From contig NZ_AMQH01000005.1 of assembly GCF_000300195.1 (NCBI RefSeq), positions 62,001-126,000 on the forward strand: DNA of 64,000 bases, in the 5' to 3' direction. Origin of the DNA: Clostridium tunisiense TJ (GTDB lineage: Bacteria > Bacillota > Clostridia > Clostridiales > Clostridiaceae). The notes beneath the pieces were generated by a model, which saw nothing but the letters and a program-made list of their open reading frames with translations, was not told the origin of the DNA and made no database searches. Both the position numbers and the translations under genes were made by a program. Positions within the stretch are counted from its first letter, which is position 1. Every line of letters starts with the position of its first letter. Positions 7,335 through 16,403 of this stretch are shown piece by piece.

Positions 7335-8297
7335 ATGGCAAAGTCTATGAAGAAGGTTATTTCTACAATTATGCTTTTAATTAGTATAGGCCTATTAGTT
7401 GGCGCCTTCTTATTTTATCAATTTCAAGATGAAAAGCTCTTAGCTCTAAAGCAACATATGAGTCTTACTGCTTTCAAAGGCAAAATAGAGTATGTAGATT
7501 CCGATGAAGAAGCTAAAAGATTAAAGGCAGAAAAGAAACGCTTGGAAAAAGAAGAAAAGGCAAGGCTAAAGGCGGAAGCAGAAGCTAAAAAAATAGAAGA
7601 GAAAAAGAAAAGGGAAGAAGAAATTAGACTTGCAGCGGAAAAAAAGCAGCAAGAAGAGTTGAAGAAGAAACAAGAGGAAGAGGCAAAGAAAAATCCTCCT
7701 AAATCTGTATTATTAGATGTACCAGTAATTAGTCAACTTCCAGAATTGAAAAATGGCTGTGAAGTAACCTCCATTGCTATGATGTTAAATTATAGTGGTA
7801 TTGCAGTAGACAAAATGACTTTAGCAGAAAAAGTAAGAAAGGATACCACTCCTTTAACTTACAATGGATCAGCTATTGCATCTTGGGGTAATCCCAACGT
7901 AGGATTTGTGGGAGATATAACAGGAAAATCACCAGGGTACTCTATATATCCAGAACCATTAAAACCTTTAATAGAAGAGTACATGCCTGGCAAGTCATTG
8001 ATTTTAAATGGTGTAAATTATAATGATATTGAGAAAGTTTTGGCTGATAAGAGACCAGTAGTTGTATGGGTCACTGTAGACTTTAAACAACCATCAAGAA
8101 AAGCTCAGTGGATTAGCAATGGTGAAAATATTAGTGTAAATCTATCACAACATGCAGTACTACTTACTGGATATGATGAAAGTAATCTTTATTATAATGA
8201 CCCCTTAGATAATGGCAAAAACAAAAGTGTTTCAAAAGAAACTTTTAAGGCTATATGGGAAACCATGGGCAAGCATGCACTTTCATATTACAAATAA
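7335..8297 (+). CDS. Membrane-anchored C39-like cysteine peptidase
   Basis: Residues 8-28 form a signal-anchor helix. Residues 55-120 are a charged Lys/Glu/Ala-rich coiled-coil stalk. From about 125 to the end is a peptidase C39-like domain: DVPVISQLPELKNGCEVTS with the probable nucleophile Cys142, SQHAVLLTGYD with His273, and YYNDPL completing the site. Proteins of this layout act outside the membrane, probably on peptides or cell-wall material; they are not linked to bacteriocin export unless an ABC domain is present, and none is here. The ATG at 7335 has AAGGTAGG directly abutting it; the next ATG at 7347 has better spacing and may be the true start. Confidence 0.82.
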   Translation: MAKSMKKVISTIMLLISIGLLVGAFLFYQFQDEKLLALKQHMSLTAFKGKIEYVDSDEEAKRLKAEKKRLEKEEKARLKAEAEAKKIEEKKKREEEIRLAAEKKQQEELKKKQEEEAKKNPPKSVLLDVPVISQLPELKNGCEVTSIAMMLNYSGIAVDKMTLAEKVRKDTTPLTYNGSAIASWGNPNVGFVGDITGKSPGYSIYPEPLKPLIEEYMPGKSLILNGVNYNDIEKVLADKRPVVVWVTVDFKQPSRKAQWISNGENISVNLSQHAVLLTGYDESNLYYNDPLDNGKNKSVSKETFKAIWETMGKHALSYYK

Positions 8298-8325
8298 TAA
8301 TTTATAGCTATAATTTTATTGGATA

Positions 8326-8364
8326 AAAAAGACTAGTATTTACAATTTAAATACTAGTCTTTTT
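8326..8364 (+). terminator. Terminator after the C39-like peptidase gene
   Basis: AAAAAGACTAGTATTT (8326-8341) is complementary to AAATACTAGTCTTTTT (8349-8364), a near-perfect stem ending in a T run. Confidence 0.85.
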
Positions 8365-8490
8365 GCGTCTAAATATAATAGTTAAGATTTGTTATAACAT
8401 CCTCTGTTGTGCTCAAGAAAGTTTAAGGTAAGCTTGCTTTAGAGTAACAAACGCAGTTTGTTCACAAAGTAACCTTTGTTTAGTCCAAAT

Positions 8491-8538
8491 CTGCTTTCAA
8501 AGCAACTCCAGAAGATGAAATTATTCATTATTTAATAT
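8491..8538 (+). repeat. Dispersed repeat family 2, copy C
   Basis: CTGCTTTCAAAGCAACTCC, then GAAGATGAAATTATTCATT and ATTTAATATAA match copies A and F block by block. Otherwise the intergenic stretch 8365-8710 shows nothing I can name beyond a purine-rich ribosome site before 8711. Confidence 0.55.
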
Positions 8539-8710
8539 AATATTGAATTTTTATAATTAATCTTCGTATATATAATAACAAGAATTAATATAGAGTACAG
8601 AATACAGTGATGGGAAGTTAAGCTATGGCTTTGTAAGGTAGAAACTAAGTTTAAACATCAAGGAAAAGCTTATGGCAAGAAAGAATTGAAAAGTATAAGG
8701 AGAGAGAGTT

Positions 8711-9712
8711 ATGAAAGGAAAAAGTTTACGATTTAAGGCAATTTCAGCTATTTTAGTTTTTATGTTTGTTTTTGCTGGATGTGGAAGTAAGAAAGATGGG
8801 TCAGCGCAACAGTCACCATCAACAGCTTTAAATAAACAAGAGATTATGGATAAGGCTAAAAGTGAAGGTGTTCAAGTTAAGCCTGAAGACTCTAAGATAG
8901 GTGAAAAGCCAGCTACTAATGAGGGAACAAATGCTAATAAAATACGTGCTATTGATAATGAAAGAAAGATTATTAAGGCTGGAAGTACAACTATAGAGAC
9001 AGTAAAATTTGAGGAAAGTTTAAATGGTATACTAAAGGAAATTGAAGAAAAGGGAGGATATATTGAAAACTCAAATATTCATGGAAGTAGTGACAAAAAC
9101 CAATTATATAACGAGAATGTAAAGAAGGGCTATAGTGAAAATAGAAGTGCTAGTATTATAGCTAGAATTCCTAAGGAAGTTTTTGATGGGTTTTTAAATG
9201 ATGCTAATAAGTTTGGAAATGTTATATCTAAAAGTGTAAATGGAGAAGATGTAACAGCTCAATATTTTGATACAGAAGCGAGACTAAAGACTCTTAAAAT
9301 ACAAGAAGAGAGGATACTAGAACTATTAAAAAAATCTGGTGACCTTAAGGATATAATCGAACTTGAAAAACGCTTATCAGAATTAAGATTTGAAATAGAA
9401 TCACTAACTGGAACCTTAAAAAAATGGGATAACATGGTGAGCTATTCTCAAGTTTCTATAAACCTTATAGAAGTTGTAGAGCTTACACCTAATGAGAAGA
9501 CTCCTATAACTTTAGGAGATAAAATTATTGCAGCCTTGAAAAATTCAACTAAAGGGTTAATTGATTTATGTAAGAGCTTTTTAGTTTTTATAGCTTTAAT
9601 ATTACCTTATGTGGTAGTGATTGCGGCAGTAGTTTTTCTTATTAGTTTTCTTAAAAAGAAATTAAATATAAAAGGCTTTAAAATAAAACTACCCTTTAAA
9701 AGTAAAAAATAA
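8711..9712 (+). CDS. DUF4349-domain lipoprotein
   Basis: A lipoprotein signal peptide ends in the lipobox FAGC (Cys24). The central region matches DUF4349: RKIIKAGSTTIET opens the domain, ARIPKEVFDGFL and GEDVTAQYFDTEARLKTLKIQEERILELL are characteristic, and the last of these forms a long helix likely to be coiled-coil. Near the C-terminus a membrane helix (IALILPYVVVIAAVVFLISF) precedes a basic tail, so the protein may be held at both ends. The function of the family is unknown. The gene is monocistronic, with AAGGAGAGAG before the ATG. Confidence 0.85.
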   Translation: MKGKSLRFKAISAILVFMFVFAGCGSKKDGSAQQSPSTALNKQEIMDKAKSEGVQVKPEDSKIGEKPATNEGTNANKIRAIDNERKIIKAGSTTIETVKFEESLNGILKEIEEKGGYIENSNIHGSSDKNQLYNENVKKGYSENRSASIIARIPKEVFDGFLNDANKFGNVISKSVNGEDVTAQYFDTEARLKTLKIQEERILELLKKSGDLKDIIELEKRLSELRFEIESLTGTLKKWDNMVSYSQVSINLIEVVELTPNEKTPITLGDKIIAALKNSTKGLIDLCKSFLVFIALILPYVVVIAAVVFLISFLKKKLNIKGFKIKLPFKSKK

Positions 9713-9729
9713 GAAGTTATAAAAATTAT

Positions 9730-9774
9730 AGGGAACCACAGTGAGGCTTAAATTGAACCTGGCTATGGTTCCCT
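9730..9774. terminator. Hairpin between convergent genes, possibly a bidirectional terminator
   Basis: AGGGAACCA (9730-9738) pairs with TGGTTCCCT (9766-9774). T runs are short on both sides, so efficiency is uncertain. Confidence 0.45.
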
Positions 9775-9840
9775 TAATAATTTTCTATAGGAGAAGAAGG
9801 AAGTTTAATCCCTTAAAGCTTATGTAAAATCAAATAAAAG

Positions 9841-10254
9841 TTATTGCTTCTTCTGTGAAGTAGCAATGTGAATAAAATTAGTAATCTTAATGCTACCAAA
9901 TTCATCAATTAAAGTAATTCTGTCTACTCCATAAGGACCTTTATGGTCTGGTTCACAAGTTACTACTTGAAGTGTTACCTCGTAATATTTATTATCCTCA
10001 CTTAAAGGTTTAAAGTTTATAACTTTTGCATTTTCAAAATCTATATATCTATTTCGACCATAATAAGAATTAATGCCATCAGATATATGAGGAATTAAAG
10101 GTTCAATAGTATTAAAAGTTGATAATTCATAGGCATCTACGGCGGGTTCTTCCTGCTTGAAGGTAGTCACGGTTTCAAGCATAGAATTTTGTAAGTCAAT
10201 ATAATTTGAGCCTAATAGATAAAGACCAAGTAGTGCACATACTAATTTCTTCAT
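9841..10254 (-). CDS. Secreted DUF3888-like protein
   Basis: The 137-residue product starts with MKKLVCALLGLYLLGS, a short signal or anchor segment. The body has the DUF3888 pattern: LIPHISDGINSYYG, then AKVINFKPL, then YYEVTLQVVTCEPDHKGPYGVDRITL. The start at 10254 is preferred because GGAGG lies at the right distance; the frame stays open 41 codons further up but without a ribosome site. The function is unknown; members are small exported proteins of Bacilli and Clostridia. It converges with the DUF4349 gene. Confidence 0.72.
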   Translation of the reverse strand: MKKLVCALLGLYLLGSNYIDLQNSMLETVTTFKQEEPAVDAYELSTFNTIEPLIPHISDGINSYYGRNRYIDFENAKVINFKPLSEDNKYYEVTLQVVTCEPDHKGPYGVDRITLIDEFGSIKITNFIHIATSQKKQ

Positions 10255-10515
10255 AAAAAGTCCTCCAATTTCAAGTAAATAAAACTCACTTTTATTTTGT
10301 TTATTTTGTTGGGTTTTTATGTATAATTTTATATGATAGGTAAAGTAAATTAGAAAGGTATTATATAGGATCTCCAAATAAAGACTAGGTTAAGTAACCT
10401 AAGATTTCCTGGAAGGTCTCTTTAAGTTAATGGAAAACAAGCTATGCTAACTAATTTTGAAATTAAAATAACAAAAGAAATTCTAAGATGAGATAAATGA
10501 GTTATTGAAGAGAGG

Positions 10516-11394
10516 ATGATGAAAGTGAGATATGAAGGAACAGTATATAGACCACCAAGTGAAGCCTATAGCTTAATAATTCAAGCCACTATTGGATGTT
10601 CACATAACAACTGTAGTTTTTGTAGCATGTATAAGGAAAAAAGCTTTAGAATAAGAAGTGTAGAACATATTCTTGAAGATTTAAGTGAAGCAAGAAGAAG
10701 ATATGCTAAAGTTGAAAAAGTTTTTTTAGCTGATGGTGATGCCTTAATTATGAGGACAGTAGATTTAGTCACTATACTTAAAGGAATAAAAGAATTATTC
10801 CCAGAGTGTAAACGAGTTGGGGTATATGGGTCACCAAAGTCCATATTAAGTAAAAATCTAGAAGAGCTTAAGGAGCTTAGAAATCATGGAATTGGAATAA
10901 TTTATTTAGGAATTGAAAGCGGAAGCGATAAAATATTAAAGGAAATAAATAAAGGGGTAACTGCAAAGGATATAATTGAAGCGGGCAGAAAAGCCAAAGG
11001 GGCAGAAATTGCTCTTTCTGTTACACTTATATCAGGACTTGGTGGAAAAGAAAACACTAAAGAGCATGCAATAGAAAGTGCTAAAGTAATTAGTGAAATA
11101 AATCCTGATTATTTAGGGATTTTAACCCTAATGATTGAAGAGGGTACAGAGTTAAAGCATAAAATAATGTCAGGAGAATTTTCCTTATTAACTCCAAGAG
11201 AAGTTATGGAAGAAATGAGGGAGTTTATTGAAAATACTGAAGTTCAGGGTACAATCTTTAGAAGTAATCATGCATCAAATTATATAAACTTTGCTGGAGT
11301 ATTAAGCAAGGACAAAGGAAAAATTCTTCAGGAGATCAACTATGTCCTTGAAAATAATAGCTTATATAAGGATGAAAGATTTAGAGGATTATAG
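10516..11394 (+). CDS. Radical SAM protein of the Elp3/MiaB-like fold
   Basis: This 292-residue enzyme carries the 4Fe-4S motif as Cys28-x4-Cys33-x2-Cys36 (IGCSHNNCSFCSMYK). The canonical spacing is Cx3Cx2C, but the one-residue expansion is a known variant in this group of COG1032-like clostridial proteins. Later motifs IIYLGIESGSDKILKEINKG (SAM-binding GIESG) and VTLISGLGG support the radical SAM barrel. The reaction is unknown. Two ATG codons at 10516 and 10519 follow a GAGAGG site; a GTG at 10525 is also possible. The gene stands alone. Confidence 0.83.
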   Translation: MMKVRYEGTVYRPPSEAYSLIIQATIGCSHNNCSFCSMYKEKSFRIRSVEHILEDLSEARRRYAKVEKVFLADGDALIMRTVDLVTILKGIKELFPECKRVGVYGSPKSILSKNLEELKELRNHGIGIIYLGIESGSDKILKEINKGVTAKDIIEAGRKAKGAEIALSVTLISGLGGKENTKEHAIESAKVISEINPDYLGILTLMIEEGTELKHKIMSGEFSLLTPREVMEEMREFIENTEVQGTIFRSNHASNYINFAGVLSKDKGKILQEINYVLENNSLYKDERFRGL

Positions 11395-11514
11395 AAATAT
11401 ACAAATATATAAATTATAACAAGGACAGTAACATGAAAAGACAAGACAAATTAAAAAACAATTAATAACAATGTAAAACTCAAATCAAAATTTTGAAAAT
11501 TAATTATGAAGAAT

Positions 11515-11550
11515 AAAAAACTGGGATATCCATAATAGGATATCCCAGTT
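11515..11550 (-). terminator. Terminator of thrS
   Basis: A 13-bp perfect stem (11519-11531 with 11538-11550) is followed on the minus strand by six T. Confidence 0.85.
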
Positions 11551-11588
11551 CATTTAGCTTTTGCTATATTATTATAAATCTTTAGAAA

Positions 11589-13526
11589 CTATTTTTCTTT
11601 AGTTTCAATTTCTTTTAATACTCTTTCGATGAAGCTATCTAATGGAAGAGCACCTTCATCACCATTCTTACGGCTTCTTACTGCAACTTCTCTGTTTTCA
11701 GCTTCTTTTTCCCCAACTACTAGGATATAAGGCGCTCTTTCATTACGAGCTTCTCTAATTTTGTAACCAATCTTTTCAGCTCTGTAGTCAGTTTCAACTC
11801 TAATCCCTTTATTTTTAAAGGCTTTAGTAACTTCTTCAGCATAATCATGATATTTCTCAGAGATTGGAAGAATTTTAGCTTGAACAGGTGCAAGCCAAAC
11901 AGGGAAAGCACCAGCATATTTTTCAATAAGCATTGCAAGAGTTCTTTCATAACATCCTATAGAAGTTCTATGAATGATGTAAGGATGCTTTTCTTTTCCA
12001 TCCTTATCGATATAAGTCATTCCAAATCTTTCAGCTAATGAGAAGTCAATTTGTACAGTGATTATTGTATCTTCTTTTCCATGAACGTTTTTGAACTGTA
12101 AGTCAAGTTTTGGTCCATAGAAAGCAGCTTCTCCAATTGCTTCTTTATAGTTGATACCAAGATTATCAAGAATTTGTCTCATCTTATCTTGAGTAGCATA
12201 CCATGCTTCAGGTCTATCTATATATTTATCTTTTCTAGATTCATCCCATAGAGAGAATTGATAAGTGATGTCATCTTGAATTCCTAAAGTGTTCATCATG
12301 AAGTTGATTAAATCAACTACTCCTCTGAATTCTTCCTCAAGTTGATCAGGAGTACATACTAGGTGTCCTTCGGAAATTGTAAATTGTCTAACACGGATTA
12401 AACCATGCATTTCTCCTGAGGACTCATTTCTAAACAAAGTAGAAGTTTCACCATATCTAATTGGTAAGTCTCTGTAACTCTTCTTATCATTCTTATAAAT
12501 CATAAACTGGAATGGGCAAGTCATTGGACGAAGAGCAAATACTTCAGTATCAGTTTCTTCATGTCCAAGAACAAACATACCGTCTTTATAGTGATCCCAG
12601 TGTCCAGAAATTTTATAAAGGTCGCTCTTTGCAAGCATTGGAGTCTTAGTTAGAACATAGCCTCTTCTTTCTTCCTCATCTTCAACAAACCTTTGAAGAA
12701 GTTGAATTACCTTAGCTCCCTTTGGCATTAATAGAGGAAGTCCTTGGCCTATTGCTTCTGCAGTTGTAAATAGCTTAAGCTCTCTTCCAAGTTTATTGTG
12801 GTCACGTTTTTTAGCTTCCTCTAATGCTTCAAGATGAGCATCTAAATCAGATTTTTTAGTAAAGGAAGTTCCATAGATACGAGATAACATTTTGTTTTTC
12901 TCATTACCTCTCCAGTAAGCTCCAGCAAGCTTTGTTAATTTAAAAGCCTTTATATATTTTGTGGACATAAGGTGTGGTCCAGCACAAAGGTCAACAAATT
13001 CCCCTTGCTTGTAGAAAGTTATTTTTGCTCCTTCTGGTAGCTCTTGAATAAGTTCTACTTTATAAGGCTCTTCCTTTTCTTGCATGAAGGCTATAGCTTC
13101 TTCTCTTGGAAGTTCAAATAATTCTATTTTAAAATCTTCCTTAACTATTTTTTTCATTTCAGCTTCAATGTGATCAATATCTTCGAAAGTAAATGGTCTT
13201 TCAGTATCAAAATCATAGTAGTAACCATTATCTATAGCAGGTCCTATAGCTAGTTTAGCTGTAGGGAAAAGTCTGCTTACAGCTTGAGCTAAGATGTGGG
13301 CTGATGTATGTCTAAAAGCTTTTTTACCTTCCTCATCATCAAAGGTTAATATACTAAGCTCGCAATCATTACTAACTATAAAACGCAAGTCTACTGTTTC
13401 TCCATTTACACTTCCAGCAGTTGCTACTCTAGCTAATCCTTCTGAAATGTCTTTAGCAATATCAAAAACTGATATTGGATTTTGGTATTCTTTTACTGAG
13501 CCGTCTTTAAGTGTTATTTTTATCAT
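11589..13526 (-). CDS. thrS: Threonine-tRNA ligase
   Basis: This full-length 645-residue class II synthetase charges tRNA-Thr. The order is an N-terminal TGS domain (1-60), the second-additional/editing domain with HTSAHILAQAVSRLF and LCAGPHL, then the catalytic core. The core shows RPMTCPFQFMIYKN (zinc-binding Cys) and YGETSTLFRNESSGEMHGLIRVRQF (motif 2). The C-terminal anticodon-binding domain starts near VWLAPVQAKILPI. The gene is alone and controlled by a T-box leader. Its start is backed by GAAAGGAG on the minus strand. Confidence 0.97.
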   Translation of the reverse strand: MIKITLKDGSVKEYQNPISVFDIAKDISEGLARVATAGSVNGETVDLRFIVSNDCELSILTFDDEEGKKAFRHTSAHILAQAVSRLFPTAKLAIGPAIDNGYYYDFDTERPFTFEDIDHIEAEMKKIVKEDFKIELFELPREEAIAFMQEKEEPYKVELIQELPEGAKITFYKQGEFVDLCAGPHLMSTKYIKAFKLTKLAGAYWRGNEKNKMLSRIYGTSFTKKSDLDAHLEALEEAKKRDHNKLGRELKLFTTAEAIGQGLPLLMPKGAKVIQLLQRFVEDEEERRGYVLTKTPMLAKSDLYKISGHWDHYKDGMFVLGHEETDTEVFALRPMTCPFQFMIYKNDKKSYRDLPIRYGETSTLFRNESSGEMHGLIRVRQFTISEGHLVCTPDQLEEEFRGVVDLINFMMNTLGIQDDITYQFSLWDESRKDKYIDRPEAWYATQDKMRQILDNLGINYKEAIGEAAFYGPKLDLQFKNVHGKEDTIITVQIDFSLAERFGMTYIDKDGKEKHPYIIHRTSIGCYERTLAMLIEKYAGAFPVWLAPVQAKILPISEKYHDYAEEVTKAFKNKGIRVETDYRAEKIGYKIREARNERAPYILVVGEKEAENREVAVRSRKNGDEGALPLDSFIERVLKEIETKEK

Positions 13527-13689
13527 TTTTGTTCTCCTTTCATTTCTGTTTTAATATGAAGTAGACAGATAGAGAAAATGTAATAATTGGGATAAGATTT
13601 TCTATAAATGTCTGTTAGTTTACAAATTAACTTTCAACTAATATTTATTTATAATTTTAAAAAACGTTGTGAATAAATATTAATAATAA

Positions 13690-13915
13690 AAAAACTCGTC
13701 TCTTTTCATTACTGAAAAGGGACGAGATATACCCGCGGTTCCACCCAATTTACATAGAAAATTCTATGTCAACTTTTATGACTATAACGTGGTCAACGAA
13801 CTTTATTAAAGTTACTCAGAGGTGGTCTTCAGCAACAGTTCATTTAAAAGTACTTTCAGCTATTGCACTTTCTCTCTGTAAATGTTCTAGAGGCCTACTC
13901 TTCTCTTCATCGCAT
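13690..13915 (-). promoter_or_regulatory. T-box riboswitch (tRNA-Thr) of thrS
   Basis: On the minus strand the T-box sequence GGGTGGAACCGCG lies at 13733-13745. The terminator hairpin follows, CTCGTCCCTTTTCA with its complement (13695-13708 pairs 13713-13726, one G-U), then seven T. Upstream are an ACAGAGAGAAAG (AGAGA-type) element and the sequence GAAG-ACC-ACCTCTGAG. The ACC at 13824-13826 sits where T-box specifier codons lie and reads as threonine, matching the gene. Uncharged tRNA-Thr would stabilise the antiterminator. Confidence 0.93.
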
Positions 13916-14090
13916 TAAAAATATATAAATATATTATATGACTATTATATTATGATTATTACACAAGATACAATATATTTCAAATAGATAATATATGGCA
14001 ATAATAAATAATATAACAATTAAATTTTATATCATTATAACACTTATAAAATCACAGTCAAGGGTTTTTGTGGATTGAAGTGAATTATTT

Positions 14091-14099
14091 TGGTATAAT
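14091..14099 (+). promoter_or_regulatory. Extended -10 promoter for the 14.2-15.0 kb operon
   Basis: TGGTATAAT is a perfect extended -10 box, with no good -35. It lies about 80 bases before the 14180 gene. The rest of 13916-14179 is AT-rich and must also contain the thrS promoter on the other strand, which I could not fix. Confidence 0.45.
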
Positions 14100-14179
14100 T
14101 TTAGTATAGAACTAAAGGAAAATGTTGAGTAATCAAATATAACTTAGCTGATAAACATTTACATAGGAGGACACTTACT

Positions 14180-14422
14180 ATGAACCTAGATAGAAATGAA
14201 CTAATAGGAGGAAATGCTTTTAGCATAGATGGAGTCATATCCATACCAAATGGAGTAGACCAGGAAGAGTTTTTTGATAACCTTATAGAATACCTACAAG
14301 ATAAAGGGGCTTATTTCTTTGGCTTTACTGAAACTCTTCAGGGAGAAGCAATGAAGGAAGGACGCTTGAAAGAACTTTTAACTGTTAACGGAATTCAGGA
14401 GTTTAAAGAGGATGAAATATAA
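14180..14422 (+). CDS. Small conserved-looking protein, unknown
   Basis: I do not recognise this 80-residue acidic protein. It has alternating strand- and helix-like stretches (NAFSIDGVISIPNGVDQEEFFDNLIEYL, read as separate blocks) and no signal, membrane helix or Cys. An AGGAGG site at 14166-14171 gives a clear start. It leads a three-gene unit with a 22-codon frame and a PAP2 phosphatase. Confidence 0.7.
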   Translation: MNLDRNELIGGNAFSIDGVISIPNGVDQEEFFDNLIEYLQDKGAYFFGFTETLQGEAMKEGRLKELLTVNGIQEFKEDEI

Positions 14423-14439
14423 GGACTAAGGAGATCGAT

Positions 14440-14508
14440 ATGAATAAGATTAAAATTATACCAATAATAGGTGAGAGACAAAAAGAATTTAAGTGTGAGG
14501 AATTTTAG
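14440..14508 (+). CDS. Possible 22-residue peptide, translationally coupled to the PAP2 gene
   Basis: An ATG at 14440 has AAGGAG spaced seven bases ahead. The frame reads MNKIKIIPIIGERQKEFKCE and ends with TAG at 14506-14508. The ATG of the phosphatase follows at 14509 with no gap. The peptide may be real, or its translation may only serve to bring ribosomes to the next gene. Confidence 0.45.
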   Translation: MNKIKIIPIIGERQKEFKCEEF

Positions 14509-15051
14509 ATGGAATTTTTGCACAGTATTGATAAGAGCATTGTAGACTTTGTTCATTATGGACTACAAAATTCATTGTTTGATTTTCTTATGCCTAAGAT
14601 TACAGCTTTAGGTGAGGCGGGAATTATTTGGATAGTAATAAGTTTAATTCTTATAGCAACGAAAAAGCATAGAAAAACAGGTATTACCTGTCTTGTTGCC
14701 TTGTTTTTAAGCTTACTCTTTACAGATTTAAGTATTAAACAAATTGTTCAAAGGCCAAGACCAATAACTGCATACCCAATAGAAAATTCATTAATTAAAA
14801 TACCAACAAGTTACTCTTTTCCATCAGGACACACCAGCTCCTCCTTTGCAGCAGCCTGGGTGCTTTATAGAATTATGGATAAATACAAATTATGTTACTT
14901 AGCCTTAGCAGGAATTATGGCTTTTTCTAGAATGTACCTATATGTTCATTATTTATCAGACGTAGTAGGGGGAATAGTAGTTGGTATAATCAGTGCAACT
15001 CTAGCTATGATAATTGTAAATAAATATGTGAAAAGAAGAAATCAATTATAA
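14509..15051 (+). CDS. PAP2-family membrane phosphatase
   Basis: This 180-residue protein has five to six membrane helices and the three acid-phosphatase motifs: KQIVQRPRP (77-85), SFPSGHTSSSF (103-113, with SGH) and SRMYLYVHYLSDVVGG (140-155, catalytic His147 with Asp151). Family members in Firmicutes dephosphorylate undecaprenyl diphosphate or phosphatidylglycerol phosphate at the outer membrane face. The substrate here cannot be told from sequence. It is the last gene of its unit and ends at a bidirectional terminator. Confidence 0.88.
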   Translation: MEFLHSIDKSIVDFVHYGLQNSLFDFLMPKITALGEAGIIWIVISLILIATKKHRKTGITCLVALFLSLLFTDLSIKQIVQRPRPITAYPIENSLIKIPTSYSFPSGHTSSSFAAAWVLYRIMDKYKLCYLALAGIMAFSRMYLYVHYLSDVVGGIVVGIISATLAMIIVNKYVKRRNQL

Positions 15052-15145
15052 TATGTAATTGTAGGAAATATGCTAAAGCTATAAATAGGTAATAGCAAGG
15101 TAAAATAGAACTACAAATTCATACTGTTTCTTAGGTGAAACGATA

Positions 15146-15176
15146 AAAAGAAGTCAGAAAAACTCTGACTTCTTTT
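15146..15176. terminator. Bidirectional terminator between convergent genes
   Basis: AAAAGAAGTCAGA (15146-15158) pairs perfectly with TCTGACTTCTTTT (15164-15176), with A runs and T runs on opposite sides. Confidence 0.85.
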
Positions 15177-15202
15177 CTTATAAATTTATAAATTATCTAC
15201 TA

Positions 15203-16096
15203 TTAGTTAACTTCTGTAAATTGTGCCTTAGGTGAATCGTGAGTTAAAACATCAAACATAAAACCTTGATTTTTAAGGCCTTCAATTATTTCAGGCAGTG
15301 CCTCTAGGGTAGTGTCTTTTGGATCCAAGTCATGCATTAATATATTAGCATGCTTAACATAGGTACAATCTTCTAACACCCTATTTACGATAATATGTTT
15401 TTCCTGTCTAAAGGTTGATGCATCTGTAGAGTCTACATTCCAATCAAAGAAAGTATACCCTTTATTAGTCATTTCTTTAGCTAGTTCAGGCATAAAGCGA
15501 GAAGATCCGCTATAGTTCCAACTTATTGTGTTGTTTGACCCACCAGGAAACCTTAAAATTTTAGAGGGTTTTGCACCAGTAATTCTTTCAAGTTCCCCAT
15601 CTAGTTTCTCAACATCAGCTATAAAGTTGTCTTTTGAAGAGTAAACTTTTTTATAGTCATGACTATAGGTGTGGTTTGCAAGAACATGTCCACGTTTCAC
15701 TATATCTTTATATATATCATCTTTACCTTCTTTATAGTTAACGAAGAAGGTAGCTTTTACTTTGTATTTATCTAAAGTATCTAAAAGCTTATCAGTATGA
15801 ATAGATGGACCATCATCAAAGGTTAAATAAGCAAATTTTATATTTTCCATAGCTTTTTTATAGGCAGTTTCTTTATCTGTAATTTCAGCTTGTAAAGAAG
15901 TGTTCTGCTGAGATAAATTATTTATAGAGGACTTAACTTCTTCTAGTTCAGATTGAAGTTTTTTGCTTTCAGACTTTGCCATAATTGCCTGACTTTGAGT
16001 GAAAACAGTACCAATTAAAGAAAGAAATAGTATAACAAAAAATATTGTTTTACCAATTAATGATTTTAAATTAGATTTAGATTCAGATGTTTTCAT
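15203..16096 (-). CDS. Membrane-anchored polysaccharide deacetylase (NodB domain)
   Basis: A signal-anchor helix (about 15-35) and a coiled-coil (42-85) precede a NodB domain. The motifs are TFDDGPS (92-98, catalytic Asp and metal Asp), NHTYSHD (141-147, metal His residues), RFPGGSN (182-188) and a late MHDL with the last conserved His. This enzyme class removes acetyl groups from cell-wall sugars outside the cell. The gene lies 28 bases after a small membrane coiled-coil gene. Because both proteins share a membrane helix plus coiled-coil, they may pair. Confidence 0.87.
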   Translation of the reverse strand: MKTSESKSNLKSLIGKTIFFVILFLSLIGTVFTQSQAIMAKSESKKLQSELEEVKSSINNLSQQNTSLQAEITDKETAYKKAMENIKFAYLTFDDGPSIHTDKLLDTLDKYKVKATFFVNYKEGKDDIYKDIVKRGHVLANHTYSHDYKKVYSSKDNFIADVEKLDGELERITGAKPSKILRFPGGSNNTISWNYSGSSRFMPELAKEMTNKGYTFFDWNVDSTDASTFRQEKHIIVNRVLEDCTYVKHANILMHDLDPKDTTLEALPEIIEGLKNQGFMFDVLTHDSPKAQFTEVN

Positions 16097-16124
16097 AAAT
16101 TCCCGTTCCCCTTATATCTATTAA

Positions 16125-16403
16125 TTATTGAGATGATTTTGGAAGAGCATTGATTCTCTCTTCTAGCTGGCTTTTAGATTTATTAAGAGAATCATTTTTT
16201 TCTGTGAGTTCTGCATTTTCCTTTTTTAAAGTTTCCACTTGTTTTCTAAGGTCTTCATTTTTAGATTGATACTGAGAAATCTTAGACCTTGTATAAGGAA
16301 CCGATGCAAGCACTGCAATACATAATATGCTTAAAATTATATATTTATTAAAGAAACTATTTTTCTTTCTTTTTCTTTTTGTGCTAGATGATACTTCTAA
16401 CAT
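16125..16403 (-). CDS. Small membrane coiled-coil protein, FtsL/DivIC-like in shape
   Basis: This 92-residue protein has a basic N-terminus (TKRKRKKNSFF), one membrane helix (YIILSILCIAVLASV) and a heptad-rich coiled-coil from KISQYQSKNEDLRKQVETL to the end. The shape matches bitopic division proteins, but no specific motif identifies it. The ATG at 16403 is chosen because AGGGGGGG lies nine bases ahead; a TTG at 16409 is too close. It is first in an operon with the deacetylase. Confidence 0.7.
   Translation of the reverse strand: MLEVSSSTKRKRKKNSFFNKYIILSILCIAVLASVPYTRSKISQYQSKNEDLRKQVETLKKENAELTEKNDSLNKSKSQLEERINALPKSSQ

Noticed and set aside
10595-10625. Radical SAM Cys spacing Cx4Cx2C first looked like a defect or frameshift.
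   Set aside because: The surrounding sequence is intact and this spacing is a known variant of the COG1032-like group.
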